From: Lysobacter_K koreensis
GTDB lineage: Bacteria; Pseudomonadota; Gammaproteobacteria; Xanthomonadales; Xanthomonadaceae
DNA length: 64,000 nucleotides
Assembly: GCF_042677045.1 (NCBI RefSeq)
Contig: NZ_JBHTIH010000002.1
Location: 248,001-312,000 of the forward strand
Reading direction: 5' to 3'
The position numbers and the translations under genes are program-made. Of this stretch, positions 9,217-18,543 are shown piece by piece; within the stretch, counting starts at the first letter, position 1; each line of letters begins with the position of its first letter. The notes under the pieces are model-generated. The model made no database searches. It had not been told where the DNA came from and saw only the letters and a program-made list of their open reading frames with translations.

Positions 9217-9512
9217 CGCGCGACTCTCCAGGTGTCGTGCACGACACTCTGGGTATCGCGCGCCACTCTCCGAGAGTCACGCGCGACTCTCAAAGAGTCA
9301 CGCGCGACACTCCGGGCATCAAGCGCCACTCCCGGAGAGTCACGCGCGACACTGCGGGGTATCACGCGCCACTCTCAAAGAGTCGCGCGCCACACTCTGA
9401 GAGTCACGCGCGACACTGCTGGGTATCGCGCGCCACTCTCAAAGAGTCACGGGCGACACTAAAAGAGTCGCGCACGGCACTCGGAGAGTCGCTGGCGACA
9501 CTCCGGGTATCG
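9217..9512. repeat. Tandem array of about 14 palindromic 21-22 bp units
   Basis: Units begin near 9217, 9238, 9259, 9280, 9301, 9322, 9343, 9365, 9386, 9407, 9429, 9450, 9471 and 9492. All are 21 bp except the two starting at 9343 and 9407, which are 22 bp. There are two sorts. Type A carries an inverted repeat such as GACTCTCAAAGAGTC. Type B has ACACTnnGGGTATC in place of the right arm. CGCGCGAC or CGCGCCAC joins neighbouring units. The array fills nearly all of the 382-bp space between the convergent membrane-protein and rnfB genes. No gene is supported there; open frames over it only repeat a heptapeptide. Confidence 0.9.
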
Positions 9513-9532
9513 CGCACCAGCCGGCATGGTGT

Positions 9533-9979
9533 TCAGCGTGTCGCGGTCGAGCCGGCGGCGGCCGCCGGTGGCACCAGCACGATGCAGTCGACCGGGCAGG
9601 CGGGGACGCACAGCTCGCAGCCGGTGCACAGCGGTTCGATCACGACGTGCATGTGCTTGGAGCCGCCGATGATCGCGTCGACCGGGCAGGCCTGGATGCA
9701 CTTGGTGCAGCCGATGCAGTCGGCCTCGACCACCAGCGCGACCTGCGCCGGCTTGTGCTCGCCGCGGCTGCGGTCGAAGGGTATGGGCGGCACGCCGAGC
9801 AGCTTCGCCAGCGCACGCGCGCCCGCATCGCCGCCGGGCGGGCAGTGGGCGACGCCGGCCTCGCCGGCGGCCATTGCCTCGGCATACGGCCGGCAGCCGG
9901 CGTAGCCGCATTGGCCGCATTGCGTCTGCGGCAGCAGGCGGTCGAGGCGCTCGACGAGGTCGACGGAATCAGGGGTCAT
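9533..9979 (-). CDS. rnfB: RnfB-like 4Fe-4S electron-transport protein, stand-alone
   Basis: A 148-residue iron-sulfur protein. The N-terminal Fe-S domain carries [13 protein letters not shown] (about residues 21-33) and a downstream Cys, as in RnfB/RsxB. Two 4Fe-4S clusters follow: [12 protein letters not shown] (about 88-99) and [12 protein letters not shown] (about 118-129). The usual N-terminal membrane helix of RnfB is absent, so the protein starts directly with the first cluster domain. No other rnf/rsx gene is in the window. It probably acts as a soluble ferredoxin-like electron carrier, but partners are unknown. Its ATG is immediately preceded on its own strand by a REP palindrome (9980), and its 3' end faces the 21-bp array. 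Confidence 0.85.
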   Translation of the reverse strand: MTPDSVDLVERLDRLLPQTQCGQCGYAGCRPYAEAMAAGEAGVAHCPPGGDAGARALAKLLGVPPIPFDRSRGEHKPAQVALVVEADCIGCTKCIQACPVDAIIGGSKHMHVVIEPLCTGCELCVPACPVDCIVLVPPAAAAGSTATR

Positions 9980-10148
9980 GTAGGGCGGGTTTTAACCCGC
10001 CATCGCCATACATGCATGCCGAGCCGCGCGGGGAAGATTCGTTGCCGTGGTTCCTCGCGATCCGGATTGGCGGGATGGCGGGTTAAAACCCGCCCTACGC
10101 TTGGCGCTCCCACGGATGCGCGGATGGCAGGTGGCAACCCGCCCCACG
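9980..10148. repeat. REP pair between metG and rnfB
   Basis: A REP palindrome at 9980-10001 (GTAGGGCGGG arm, loop TTTTA) is repeated in inverted orientation at 10077-10098. A third, decayed copy at 10122-10148 runs up to the metG stop. The pair encloses 75 bp without other features. The whole 169-bp gap between the co-directional metG and rnfB is made of this element. Confidence 0.75.
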
Positions 10149-12287
10149 TCAGCGGACCGGCATGCCCGGCTGCGCGCCGGGGTCGGCGTCGAGCAGGTGC
10201 AGGCCGTCGCCGTCGAAGCCGGCCGACAGGATCATCCCCTCGCTGATGCCGAAGCGCATCTTGCGCGGGGCCAGGTTGGCGATGAACACCACGGAGCGGC
10301 CGACCAGCTTGTCCGGCTCGCCGTACGAGCCGCGGATGCCGGAGAAGATCTGCCGGGTGCCCAGGTCGCCGGCGTCCAGCTCGAAGCGCAGCAGCTTGTC
10401 GGAGCCTTCGACGAACTCGCAGGCCAGCACCTTGCCCACGCGCAGGTCGAGTTTGGCGAAGTCGTCGATGCCGATCGTCGCGGCGCCGCTGGCTGCAGGC
10501 GCGGCTTTGGTAGGAGCGGCTTCAGCCGCGAGCTTTTTGCCGGCGTTCGCAACGTCCGTGGTCGCGGCTGAAGCCGCTCCTACGCCGCGAAGCAAGTCCC
10601 CTTGGGGGACGGGCGCCGGTGCGGCGTCGGTCGGCTTGAGAGATTCCTTGCTGGCTTCGGTCATGGCTTCGATGTGCTTGGGGTCGATACGGGTGAACAG
10701 CGGCGTGTAGGCGGCGATGCGGTGCGCGAGCAGCGGCGCGGCCAGGTCGTCCCAGTGCGCGACCGGCGCGGCCAGGAACGCCTCGGCCTGCGCGGCCACG
10801 CGCGGCAGCACCGGCTTGAGCGCGGCGGCCAGCACCCGGAACAGGTTCAGGCCCTGGGTGCAGACGCCGTGCAGCTGCGCGTCGGCGCCTTCCTGCTTGG
10901 CCAGCACCCACGGCTTGGTGTCGTCGATATAGCGGTTGGCCTCGTCGGCCAGCGCCATCGTCAGGCGCAGTGCGGTCGCGGCCTCGTTGCGCGCGTAGGC
11001 CTGCGCGATCGGCGCGAGCTGAGCGACGAAGCGCGCGTACATCGCGGGGTCGGGCAGGGCGTCGGCGAGCTGTCCGCCGAAGCGCTTGTCGATGAAGCCG
11101 GCGCAGCGGCTGGCGAGGTTGACGAACTTGCCGACCAGATCCGAGTTCACGCGCGCGACGAAGTCGGCCAGGTTGAGGTCGAGGTCGTCGACGCCGCCGG
11201 AGGTCTTGGTCGCGAAGTAGTAGCGCAGCGCCTCGGGGTCGAGGCCGGCGTCGAGGTAGCTGCGCGCCATGACGAAGGTGCCGCGCGACTTCGACATCTT
11301 GGCGCCGTCGACAGTGAGATACCCGTTGACGTGCAGCCGGGTCGGCGCGCGGAAGCCGGCGCCGTGCAGCACCGCCGGCCAGAACAGGCCGTGGAAGTTG
11401 ACGATGTCCTTGCCGATGAAATGGTGCAGCTCGGCTTTGCTGTCGCGAGTGAGGTAGCTGAAGAAATCCAGGCCTTCGCGTTCGCACAGCGCCTGAAAGC
11501 TGCTCAGGTAGCCGATCGGCGCGTCCAGCCACACGTACAGGTACTTGCCCGGGTGGCCGGGGATCTCGAAGCCGAAGTAGGGCGCGTCGCGCGAGATGTC
11601 CCACGCGCGCAGGCCGCCCTCGGCGTCCAGCCACTCCATCAGCTTGGCCTTGACGCCGGGCGTGGCGACGTCGCCGGCCAGCCACTCGCGCAGGAAGTCC
11701 TGGAAGCCGCCGACCTCGAAGAAGAAGTGCTCCGAGTCGCGCAGCTCCGGCGCCGCGCCGCTAAGCACCGAGCGCGGTTCCTTGAGCTCGGTCGGCGCGT
11801 AGGTGGCGCCGCAGTTCTCGCAGTTGTCGCCGTACTGGTCGGCGGTGCCGCAGTTCGGGCAGGTGCCCTTGACGTAGCGGTCGGGCAGGAACATGCCCTT
11901 GACCGGGTCGAACAGCTGCGCGACCGAGCGCCGCTTGATGTGGCCGGTGTTGTCGAGCTTGGCGTAGATCGCCTCGGTCATCGCGCGGTTGCGCGGCGAG
12001 TTGGTCGAGTCGAAGTGGTCGAAAGCGACGCCGAAGTTGGCGAAGTCGCGCTCGTGCTCGGCCTGGATGCCGGCGATGAAGGCTTCCGGCGTGGTGCCGG
12101 CTTTCTCCGCGGCCAGCATGATCGGCGTGCCGTGGGTGTCGTCGGCGCAGACGAAGTGCGCGGTGTGCCCGGCCAGGCGTTGCGCGCGCGCGAAGATGTC
12201 GCCCTGGATGTAGCCGACCAGGTGGCCCAGGTGCAGCGGGCCGTTGGCGTAGGGCAGGGCGCAGGTGACGACGAGCTCGCGGGACAT
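10149..12287 (-). CDS. metG: Methionyl-tRNA synthetase
   Basis: A class I aminoacyl-tRNA synthetase charging both initiator and elongator tRNA-Met. The 712-residue protein has the HIGH-type motif HLGH at residues 19-22, a zinc knuckle with CPNC and CENC (about 140-165) and KMSKS at 330-334. After the anticodon-binding helical domain and a linker comes a C-terminal tRNA-binding (Trbp111-like) domain from about residue 600, which dimerises the enzyme in the family. A complete REP pair lies in the linker (residues about 556-592) and is translated in frame as an Ala-rich segment including GDLLRGVGAASAATT. The minus-strand ATG at 12287 agrees with the usual MSRELVVTCALPYANG start. Confidence 0.97.
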   Translation of the reverse strand: MSRELVVTCALPYANGPLHLGHLVGYIQGDIFARAQRLAGHTAHFVCADDTHGTPIMLAAEKAGTTPEAFIAGIQAEHERDFANFGVAFDHFDSTNSPRNRAMTEAIYAKLDNTGHIKRRSVAQLFDPVKGMFLPDRYVKGTCPNCGTADQYGDNCENCGATYAPTELKEPRSVLSGAAPELRDSEHFFFEVGGFQDFLREWLAGDVATPGVKAKLMEWLDAEGGLRAWDISRDAPYFGFEIPGHPGKYLYVWLDAPIGYLSSFQALCEREGLDFFSYLTRDSKAELHHFIGKDIVNFHGLFWPAVLHGAGFRAPTRLHVNGYLTVDGAKMSKSRGTFVMARSYLDAGLDPEALRYYFATKTSGGVDDLDLNLADFVARVNSDLVGKFVNLASRCAGFIDKRFGGQLADALPDPAMYARFVAQLAPIAQAYARNEAATALRLTMALADEANRYIDDTKPWVLAKQEGADAQLHGVCTQGLNLFRVLAAALKPVLPRVAAQAEAFLAAPVAHWDDLAAPLLAHRIAAYTPLFTRIDPKHIEAMTEASKESLKPTDAAPAPVPQGDLLRGVGAASAATTDVANAGKKLAAEAAPTKAAPAASGAATIGIDDFAKLDLRVGKVLACEFVEGSDKLLRFELDAGDLGTRQIFSGIRGSYGEPDKLVGRSVVFIANLAPRKMRFGISEGMILSAGFDGDGLHLLDADPGAQPGMPVR
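10510..10610. repeat. REP pair plus GTCCCCTTGGGGGAC palindrome inside metG
   Basis: Two inverted REP copies (10510-10532 and 10562-10584, core GAGCGGCTTCAGCCGC) are followed 11 bp later by the palindrome GTCCCCTTGGGGGAC (10596-10610). The same three-part layout occurs between trpB and trpA (39921-40014), so this is one repeated composite element. Here it lies in coding sequence and keeps the reading frame. Confidence 0.85.
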
Positions 12288-12383
12288 GGCAGCGACGGTG
12301 CGAAGGGCCGGCGATTATCGCATGCGGTGGCGGACGGGCCGGAGTGGCGCGCGTCCGGCAAGGGCGGCGACCCGCGGCAAAAG

Positions 12384-12409
12384 AAAAGGCCCGGCGAACC
12401 GGGCCTTTT
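12384..12409 (-). terminator. Rho-independent terminator after the DUF2147 gene
   Basis: The stem GGCCCGG/CCGGGCC with a GCGAA-type loop is flanked by A4 and T4 runs, so it can act on either strand. It lies 24 bases past the minus-strand DUF2147 stop and before metG, separating the two. Confidence 0.8.
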
Positions 12410-12433
12410 CACTTCCAGCGAAGAACGCGGTGC

Positions 12434-12880
12434 TTACTGGCGAACCCAGGTCTGGGTGCGGCCGAGCAGCGAGAAGCCCATGAAGCCGCGCACGTCGAGC
12501 TTCTTGCCGCCGGCCGTGGGGCTGACCTTGGCCGAGTAGACCTTGCCGGTCGCCGGGTCGAGGATCTGCCCGCCTTCCCAGCCGCTGCCTTTCTTCTTCA
12601 GGCCCCACAGGATCACCATGCCCTTGACCGGCTTGTTCTTGCGTTCGCCCGAGCACTTGTCGCAGACCGGGTTCGGGCCGCGGTCGGACTGCAGGATCTC
12701 GTTGACGCGGCCGGCGAGCGTGCCGTTGCTGGTCTCGTAGATCTCGACCACGGACTTGGGCTTCTTGGTCTTGTCGTCGATCGTGGTCCAGGTGCCCACC
12801 GGCGAAGACTGCGCGAACGCCGCCGTGGAAATGGCCAGCAGCGGCAGTGCGAGCAGCAGGACGAGCAGTTTGTTGCGCAT
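12434..12880 (-). CDS. DUF2147 exported protein
   Basis: A 148-residue protein with a clear signal peptide (cleavage near AFA-Q, residues 22-24). The mature DUF2147 domain has the hallmark GTWTTIDDKTKKPKSVVEIY opening, a CDKCSG cysteine pair, GMVILWGLKK and a closing RTQTWVRQ. DUF2147 proteins are periplasmic or secreted beta-rich proteins without an established function. A strong GGAGGGGAA ribosome-binding site precedes the ATG. It is divergent from mrp (gap 219 bases, no other feature recognised) and is followed by a terminator. Confidence 0.88.
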   Translation of the reverse strand: MRNKLLVLLLALPLLAISTAAFAQSSPVGTWTTIDDKTKKPKSVVEIYETSNGTLAGRVNEILQSDRGPNPVCDKCSGERKNKPVKGMVILWGLKKKGSGWEGGQILDPATGKVYSAKVSPTAGGKKLDVRGFMGFSLLGRTQTWVRQ

Positions 12881-13099
12881 GTTCCCCTCCCAGGGTTTGG
12901 CGTGGTCCGGCCGAACTCAGCGGCGCGGTTGCGGCCTTTATATACCGCATCCTCCGGCGTATGGAAGTCGCGCCGGTGCGCGGTTCAGCGAGCTCGACGC
13001 CGCCGGCGAGCGGCAGGCGGCGGCAATGTGCGTCGGCGTGGCGCTTGCCACGCCTGCGACAATGCGCGCGTCGTCCCCCACGCCACTCCAAGGCCCGCC

Positions 13100-14185
13100 G
13101 TGACCGAGTTGAACCGCAACGAGTTGATCCGAGACGAAATCGCCGCATTGGCGATCCCCGCCACCGCGCACACCTTCGCCGACTCCGCCGCCCGCATCCG
13201 GGTCGCAGTCGCCGACGCGCAGGCCGCGGTGGAGATCACCGCCGGCTTCCCGGTGGCCGGCATGCACGACGAGGTCCGCGCCGCGATCGCCGCGGTGCTC
13301 GCGCGGCACCAGCTGACCTTGGCTCGGCTGGAACTGGGCCATCGCATCACCACCCACGCGGTCCAGCCCAAGGTCACGCCGCTGCCGAACGTGCGCAACC
13401 TGATCGCGATCGGCTCGGGCAAGGGCGGGGTGGGCAAGTCAACCACCGCGGTCAACTTGGCGTTGGCGCTGGCCGCCGACGGCGCGCGCGTGGGCGTGCT
13501 GGATGCGGACATCTACGGTCCGAGCGTGCCGATGATGCTGGGCCTGACCGGCCGCCCCGACAGTCCCGACGGCAAGTCGATCGAGCCGATGCGCGCGCAC
13601 GGCATCCAGGCGATGTCGATCGGGCTGCTGGTCGAGCAGGACACGCCGATGATCTGGCGCGGGCCGATGGCGACCTCGGCGCTCACGCAGCTGCTCAACG
13701 ACACGCGTTGGGACGATCTGGATTACCTGATCGTCGACCTGCCGCCGGGCACCGGCGACATCCAGCTGACGCTGGCGCAGAAGATCCCGGTCGCCGGCGC
13801 GGTGATCGTCACCACGCCGCAGGACGTGGCCACGCTGGACGCGCGCAAGGCGCTGAAGATGTTCGAGAAGGTCGAGGTGCCGGTGCTGGGGCTGATCGAG
13901 AACATGGCGGTGCACGTGTGCTCGAACTGCGGCCACGCCGAGCACGTGTTCGGCGAGGGCGGCGGCGAGCGCATGGCGTCGCAGTACGGGATCGCGCTGC
14001 TGGGCAGCCTGCCGCTGGAGGTCGGGATTCGTGAACAGGGCGATGCCGGTGTTCCGATTGTGACGGCACTGCCGAAAGCCGCCGCCGCCGATGCGTACCG
14101 CTTGACCGCCCGTCGGCTTGCGGTCGCACTTTCCTGCCGTCCGCAGGTCGCAAGACCGCTGGCTGTGTCGCTCTTGGGCCAATAA
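13100..14185 (+). CDS. mrp: Iron-sulfur cluster carrier Mrp/ApbC
   Basis: A P-loop scaffold that binds and hands over 4Fe-4S clusters. The 361-residue protein has an N-terminal MIP18-like domain (about 1-85). The deviant Walker A GSGKGGVGKST is at 106-116, followed by DADIYGPS, the ApbC hallmark LPPGTGD, and the cluster-binding C274-S-N-C277 within VCSNCGHAEHVFG. The start is GTG at 13100 (MTELNRNEL..), preferred because the longer open frame upstream has no coding character. The last 20 residues are not family-like, which may be natural variation. The gene stands alone, divergent from the DUF2147 gene. Confidence 0.93.
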   Translation: MTELNRNELIRDEIAALAIPATAHTFADSAARIRVAVADAQAAVEITAGFPVAGMHDEVRAAIAAVLARHQLTLARLELGHRITTHAVQPKVTPLPNVRNLIAIGSGKGGVGKSTTAVNLALALAADGARVGVLDADIYGPSVPMMLGLTGRPDSPDGKSIEPMRAHGIQAMSIGLLVEQDTPMIWRGPMATSALTQLLNDTRWDDLDYLIVDLPPGTGDIQLTLAQKIPVAGAVIVTTPQDVATLDARKALKMFEKVEVPVLGLIENMAVHVCSNCGHAEHVFGEGGGERMASQYGIALLGSLPLEVGIREQGDAGVPIVTALPKAAAADAYRLTARRLAVALSCRPQVARPLAVSLLGQ

Positions 14186-14298
14186 CGCCTTAATCGACCT
14201 GCTGCGTCGCAGCATGCAATCACCTGATTGCGACAACTAGATTCGATGGGCGCGGCCGACCGGCCGCGTTTCCATGTTCTCGTTGAGGGCAATTCCTG

Positions 14299-15672
<1,374 letters not shown>

Positions 15673-15694
15673 GCCACGCAGCGGTTGCAGTACG

Positions 15695-15725
15695 GAAGGC
15701 CCGGCATTGCCGGGCCTTCTCTTTT
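15695..15725 (+). terminator. Rho-independent terminator after the S8 protease gene
   Basis: The perfect stem GAAGGCCCGG/CCGGGCCTTC with a short CATTG loop is followed by TCTTTT, 22 bases after the protease stop. Confidence 0.88.
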
Positions 15726-15770
15726 GCGGTTGGGCGCGCCCGGCCGGTGCCCGGGTGTCGGACGAGCGGC

Positions 15771-15776
15771 TAGAAT
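15771..15776 (+). promoter_or_regulatory. Probable -10 element for dcd
   Basis: TAGAAT lies 33 bases before the dcd ATG in a GC-rich gap following a terminator. No convincing -35 hexamer is seen. Confidence 0.45.
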
Positions 15777-15809
15777 CGCCGCTTCCGTTTGCTGGGACGA
15801 CCCCGCCAC

Positions 15810-16379
15810 ATGAGCATCAAATCCGACCGCTGGATCCGCACCATGGCGCAGGAGCACGGCATGATCGAGCCGTTCGAGCCGGGCCAGGTCAAGCATGCGG
15901 CCGACGGCCAGCGCATCGTCAGCTACGGCACCTCGAGCTACGGCTACGACGTGCGCTGCTCGCGCGAGTTCAAGATTTTCACCAACATCAACTCGACGAT
16001 CGTCGACCCCAAGCACTTCGATCCGGGCAGCTTCGTCGACGTCGACAACGACGTGTGCATCATCCCGCCGAACTCGTTCGCGCTGGCGCGCACGGTCGAG
16101 TACTTCCGCATCCCGCGCGACACGCTGGTGGTGTGCCTGGGCAAGAGCACCTACGCGCGCTGCGGGATCATCGTCAACGTGACGCCGCTGGAGCCGGAAT
16201 GGGAAGGCCACGTCACCCTGGAGTTCAGCAACACCACGCCGCTGCCGGCGCGCATCTACGCCAATGAGGGCGTGGCGCAGATGCTGTTCTTCCAGTCCGA
16301 CGAAGTCTGCGAGACCTCGTACAAGGACCGCGGCGGGAAGTACCAGGGGCAGACGGGCGTGACGTTGCCGCGGACTTGA
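15810..16379 (+). CDS. dcd: dCTP deaminase
   Basis: It deaminates dCTP to dUTP, feeding thymidylate synthesis. The 189-residue length is standard for the homotrimeric family. Visible motifs are SYGYDVRCS, the catalytic-Glu region [22 protein letters not shown] (conserved E in EWEGHVTLE), and the C-terminal [14 protein letters not shown] lid that closes over nucleotide. The start MSIKSDRWI matches the usual N-terminus; a further seven-codon extension from 15789 is unlikely. It stands alone between a terminator and a repeat element. Confidence 0.96.
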   Translation: MSIKSDRWIRTMAQEHGMIEPFEPGQVKHAADGQRIVSYGTSSYGYDVRCSREFKIFTNINSTIVDPKHFDPGSFVDVDNDVCIIPPNSFALARTVEYFRIPRDTLVVCLGKSTYARCGIIVNVTPLEPEWEGHVTLEFSNTTPLPARIYANEGVAQMLFFQSDEVCETSYKDRGGKYQGQTGVTLPRT

Positions 16380-16387
16380 TGTTTTTT

Positions 16388-16560
16388 CCTTCTCCCGCCG
16401 GGAGAAGGTGCCCCTGGCCTCGATTGAAGCCGGGGCGGATGAGGGTACGGCGGAGCAGCGATGCTCCAACCTGGCACCGAAGGTAACGCGTTCGCGCGCT
16501 AGCTCTGCAGAGCGGCGCTTCGCCGAACCCTCACCCCAACCCTCTCCCGACGGGAGAGGG
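16388..16560. repeat. MITE-like repeat with hairpin ends between convergent genes
   Basis: The left end is the hairpin CCTTCTCCC/GGGAGAAGG followed by TGCCC (from 16388). The right end is the related hairpin CCCTCTCCC/GGGAGAGGG (16540-16560) preceded by CCCTCACCCCAAC. Together the two ends form an imperfect terminal inverted repeat around about 125 bp of non-coding DNA. Elements with such CTCTCCC ends are dispersed in xanthomonad and pseudomonad genomes. A T6 run just before the left hairpin may help terminate transcription for the minus-strand gene. Confidence 0.6.
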
Positions 16561-16567
16561 AGCTACA

Positions 16568-16891
16568 TCACGGCCTCTGGTACGTCACAAAGAAGCCCTG
16601 CAGGTCGCCGTTCTCGATGTACGGCTCGACCGTCAGCACCCGGTAGCCGCGCGCGGCGAACGACTGGTGTGCGCGGTTGAGCGCATTGGCCGCGCCCTGG
16701 TTGCGGAAGCCCCAGCTCACGTCGACCCAGATCGACACCGACTGCATGCCGGCGCGCTCGGCTTCCAGCGCCGCGTCTTCCGGCTTCTTCTCGAACAGGC
16801 CGGCCTGCGCGGGCGCGGCGGGCAGCAGGGTGGCCAACGCGACGGCGCAAACCAGCGCGGTGGGCAGAAAGGCGGACAGCGGCTTGCGCAT
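16568..16891 (-). CDS. Small exported protein of unknown function
   Basis: A 107-residue protein with a typical signal peptide (about 1-30, ending AQA). The mature domain of about 75 residues contains SIWVDVSWGFRNQGAANALN and a C-terminal VEPYIENGDLQGFFVTYQRP. The alternating strand-helix-strand pattern recalls small DUF4177-like folds, but I do not recognise it securely. It lies 18 bases downstream of pcp on the same strand, so it is probably the last gene of the pyroglutamate operon. Its stop faces the repeat element. Confidence 0.65.
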   Translation of the reverse strand: MRKPLSAFLPTALVCAVALATLLPAAPAQAGLFEKKPEDAALEAERAGMQSVSIWVDVSWGFRNQGAANALNRAHQSFAARGYRVLTVEPYIENGDLQGFFVTYQRP

Positions 16892-16909
16892 GGGGAGCTC
16901 CTGGGGGAT

Positions 16910-17593
16910 TCAGTGTTCGGCGCCGGCGGCGATGCGCAGGTCGGTGGCGTGGGTCAGCGCGCTGCGCAAGGCGATACGCAGGCCGGCGCTGACGGTGTCG
17001 ATCGGCAGGCTCGCCGCGCCGGGATGATAAGCGGCCTGCGCCGGCGAAAACGGAACGTGGATGAAACCGCCGCGCACCCCGGAGCGGTGCAGGGCGTGCA
17101 TCAGCCCGTAGAACACGTGGTTGCAGACATAGGTGCCCGCGGTCTGCGAGACCTCGGCGGGAATCCCCGCGGCGCGCAGGTCGGCGAGCATGGCCTTGAT
17201 CGGCAGGTCGCTGAAGTAGGCCGCGGGGCCGTCGGCCGCGATGGGTTCGTCGATCGGACGCGCGCCGGCGTTGTCGGCGATGCGCGCGTCGTCGATGTTG
17301 ATCGCGACGCGTTCCAGCGACAGTTGCGCGCGGCCGCCGGCCTGGCCGACGCACAGCACCAGTGCCGGCTGCAGTTCGGCGATCGCCTGGCGCAGGGCGA
17401 CCAGCGAGGTGCCGAACTCGCATGGCAGGCAGCACGTGGCGACCCGGTGCGAGGCGATGCGTTCCCCATGCAGTGCACGCACGGCGTCCCAGCTCGGGTT
17501 GCTGGTTTCGCCGCCGAACGGCTCGAAGCCGGCCAGCAGCACGCCGGGCAGGCGCGGCTTGGGCGAGCTTGCCCTGGGCGAGCGCGCGGTCAT
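16910..17593 (-). CDS. pcp: Pyroglutamyl-peptidase I (pyrrolidone-carboxylate peptidase)
   Basis: A C15 cysteine peptidase that removes N-terminal pyroglutamate from peptides. The 227-residue product has the expected triad: Glu94 in LSLERVAIN, Cys157 in TYVCNHVFYG and His179 in GGFIHVPF. The N-terminal VLLAGFEPFGGETSNPSW is the family opening. The ATG overlaps the DUF979 stop as ATGA, which fixes the start against a much longer open frame running through DUF979. No signal peptide is seen, so it should act in the cytoplasm on imported or turnover peptides. Free 5-oxoproline would then be a substrate for PxpABC encoded upstream. Confidence 0.95.
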   Translation of the reverse strand: MTARSPRASSPKPRLPGVLLAGFEPFGGETSNPSWDAVRALHGERIASHRVATCCLPCEFGTSLVALRQAIAELQPALVLCVGQAGGRAQLSLERVAINIDDARIADNAGARPIDEPIAADGPAAYFSDLPIKAMLADLRAAGIPAEVSQTAGTYVCNHVFYGLMHALHRSGVRGGFIHVPFSPAQAAYHPGAASLPIDTVSAGLRIALRSALTHATDLRIAAGAEH

Positions 17594-18543
17594 CGGAACA
17601 CGATCCAGTACATCAGCAACACGTTGCATGCGAGCAGCAGCGCGCCGGTCGGCCATTGCGCGCGGATCACGCCGTACGGGTCCTTGAGTTCGAGCAGCGC
17701 GGCCGGCACCAGGTTGAAGTTCGCCGCCATCGGCGTCATCAGCGTGCCGCAGTAGCCCGACAGCATGCCGATCGCGGCCAGCGACGCGGGTTCGGCCCCG
17801 TGCTGCTGCACCAGCAGCGGCAAAGCGATGCCGGCGGTCATCACCGGAAACGCGGCGAAGGCGTTGCCCATGATGATCGTGAACAGCGCCATCCCCAGCG
17901 CGTAGGCGGCGACGACCACGAACGCGTTGTCGACCGGGATCAGCGAGCGCACCACGCCCGACACCGCCTGGCCGACGCCGGCGGCCTCGAACACGCTGCC
18001 CAGCGTCGCCAGCAGCAACGGGAGCAGCGCTGCCCAGCCGATCGCATCGACCAGCCGGCGCGATTGCTCGACCGCGCTCCACGGGGTCTGCCGGGTCAGC
18101 CGGCACGCGGCGGCGAGCGCGACCACGCAGGCGATCGCCAGCGACACCAGGGTGACGTTGGCCGGATCCAGCAGCGGCGGGCCACCGAGCGACACGCGCT
18201 TGAGGCCGAGCGCGCCGACCAGGGTCACCGCCGGGATCAGCAGCGCCGGCCAGAACAGGCGGTTGCCCAGGCGCCGGGCTTCGGCATGTTTTTCCTCGGC
18301 ATCGCTCTGCGCGTAGCGCCCCATGCGTAGGCCGCCGAGGCCGGCCAGCAACGCCAGCAGCACCACGATCGCGCCGACCAGCTTTGTCGGCAGGTGTTCG
18401 GCGACGAACAGCGTCGGCGCCAGCAAGCCCCAGAACAGCGCGGTGGTGTGCCGGCGCGGGTTGCCAAGGTCGCGCCAGCCGCGCCACGCCAGGGCCGCCA
18501 GGTAGGCGCCGAGCAGCCAGTAGACGTAGGTCAGGCTGATCAT
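17590..18543 (-). CDS. DUF979 membrane protein, probable permease half
   Basis: The 317-residue protein has about nine hydrophobic segments. Family-like stretches include the C-terminal GMLSGYCGTLMTPMAANFNLVP, characteristic of DUF979. It is always considered together with DUF969, encoded immediately upstream. Pfam places both in the ion-transporter (IT) superfamily, where two repeats make one carrier. Start ATG at 18543 overlaps the DUF969 stop (ATGA), and its own stop overlaps the pcp ATG. Given neighbours pxpABC and pcp, import of 5-oxoproline or pyroglutamyl peptides is a reasonable inference, not shown by the sequence itself. Confidence 0.85.
   Translation of the reverse strand: MISLTYVYWLLGAYLAALAWRGWRDLGNPRRHTTALFWGLLAPTLFVAEHLPTKLVGAIVVLLALLAGLGGLRMGRYAQSDAEEKHAEARRLGNRLFWPALLIPAVTLVGALGLKRVSLGGPPLLDPANVTLVSLAIACVVALAAACRLTRQTPWSAVEQSRRLVDAIGWAALLPLLLATLGSVFEAAGVGQAVSGVVRSLIPVDNAFVVVAAYALGMALFTIIMGNAFAAFPVMTAGIALPLLVQQHGAEPASLAAIGMLSGYCGTLMTPMAANFNLVPAALLELKDPYGVIRAQWPTGALLLACNVLLMYWIVFR

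Noticed and set aside
9217..9512. CRISPR-like array
   Set aside because: Units are contiguous 21-22 bp palindromes with no unique spacers and there are no cas genes.
8913..9905. Long ORFs over the 21-bp array on both strands encoding heptapeptide repeats
   Set aside because: The open frames arise because 21 is a multiple of three and stop codons are rare at this GC content; the proteins are low complexity and overlap rnfB or the membrane-protein gene.
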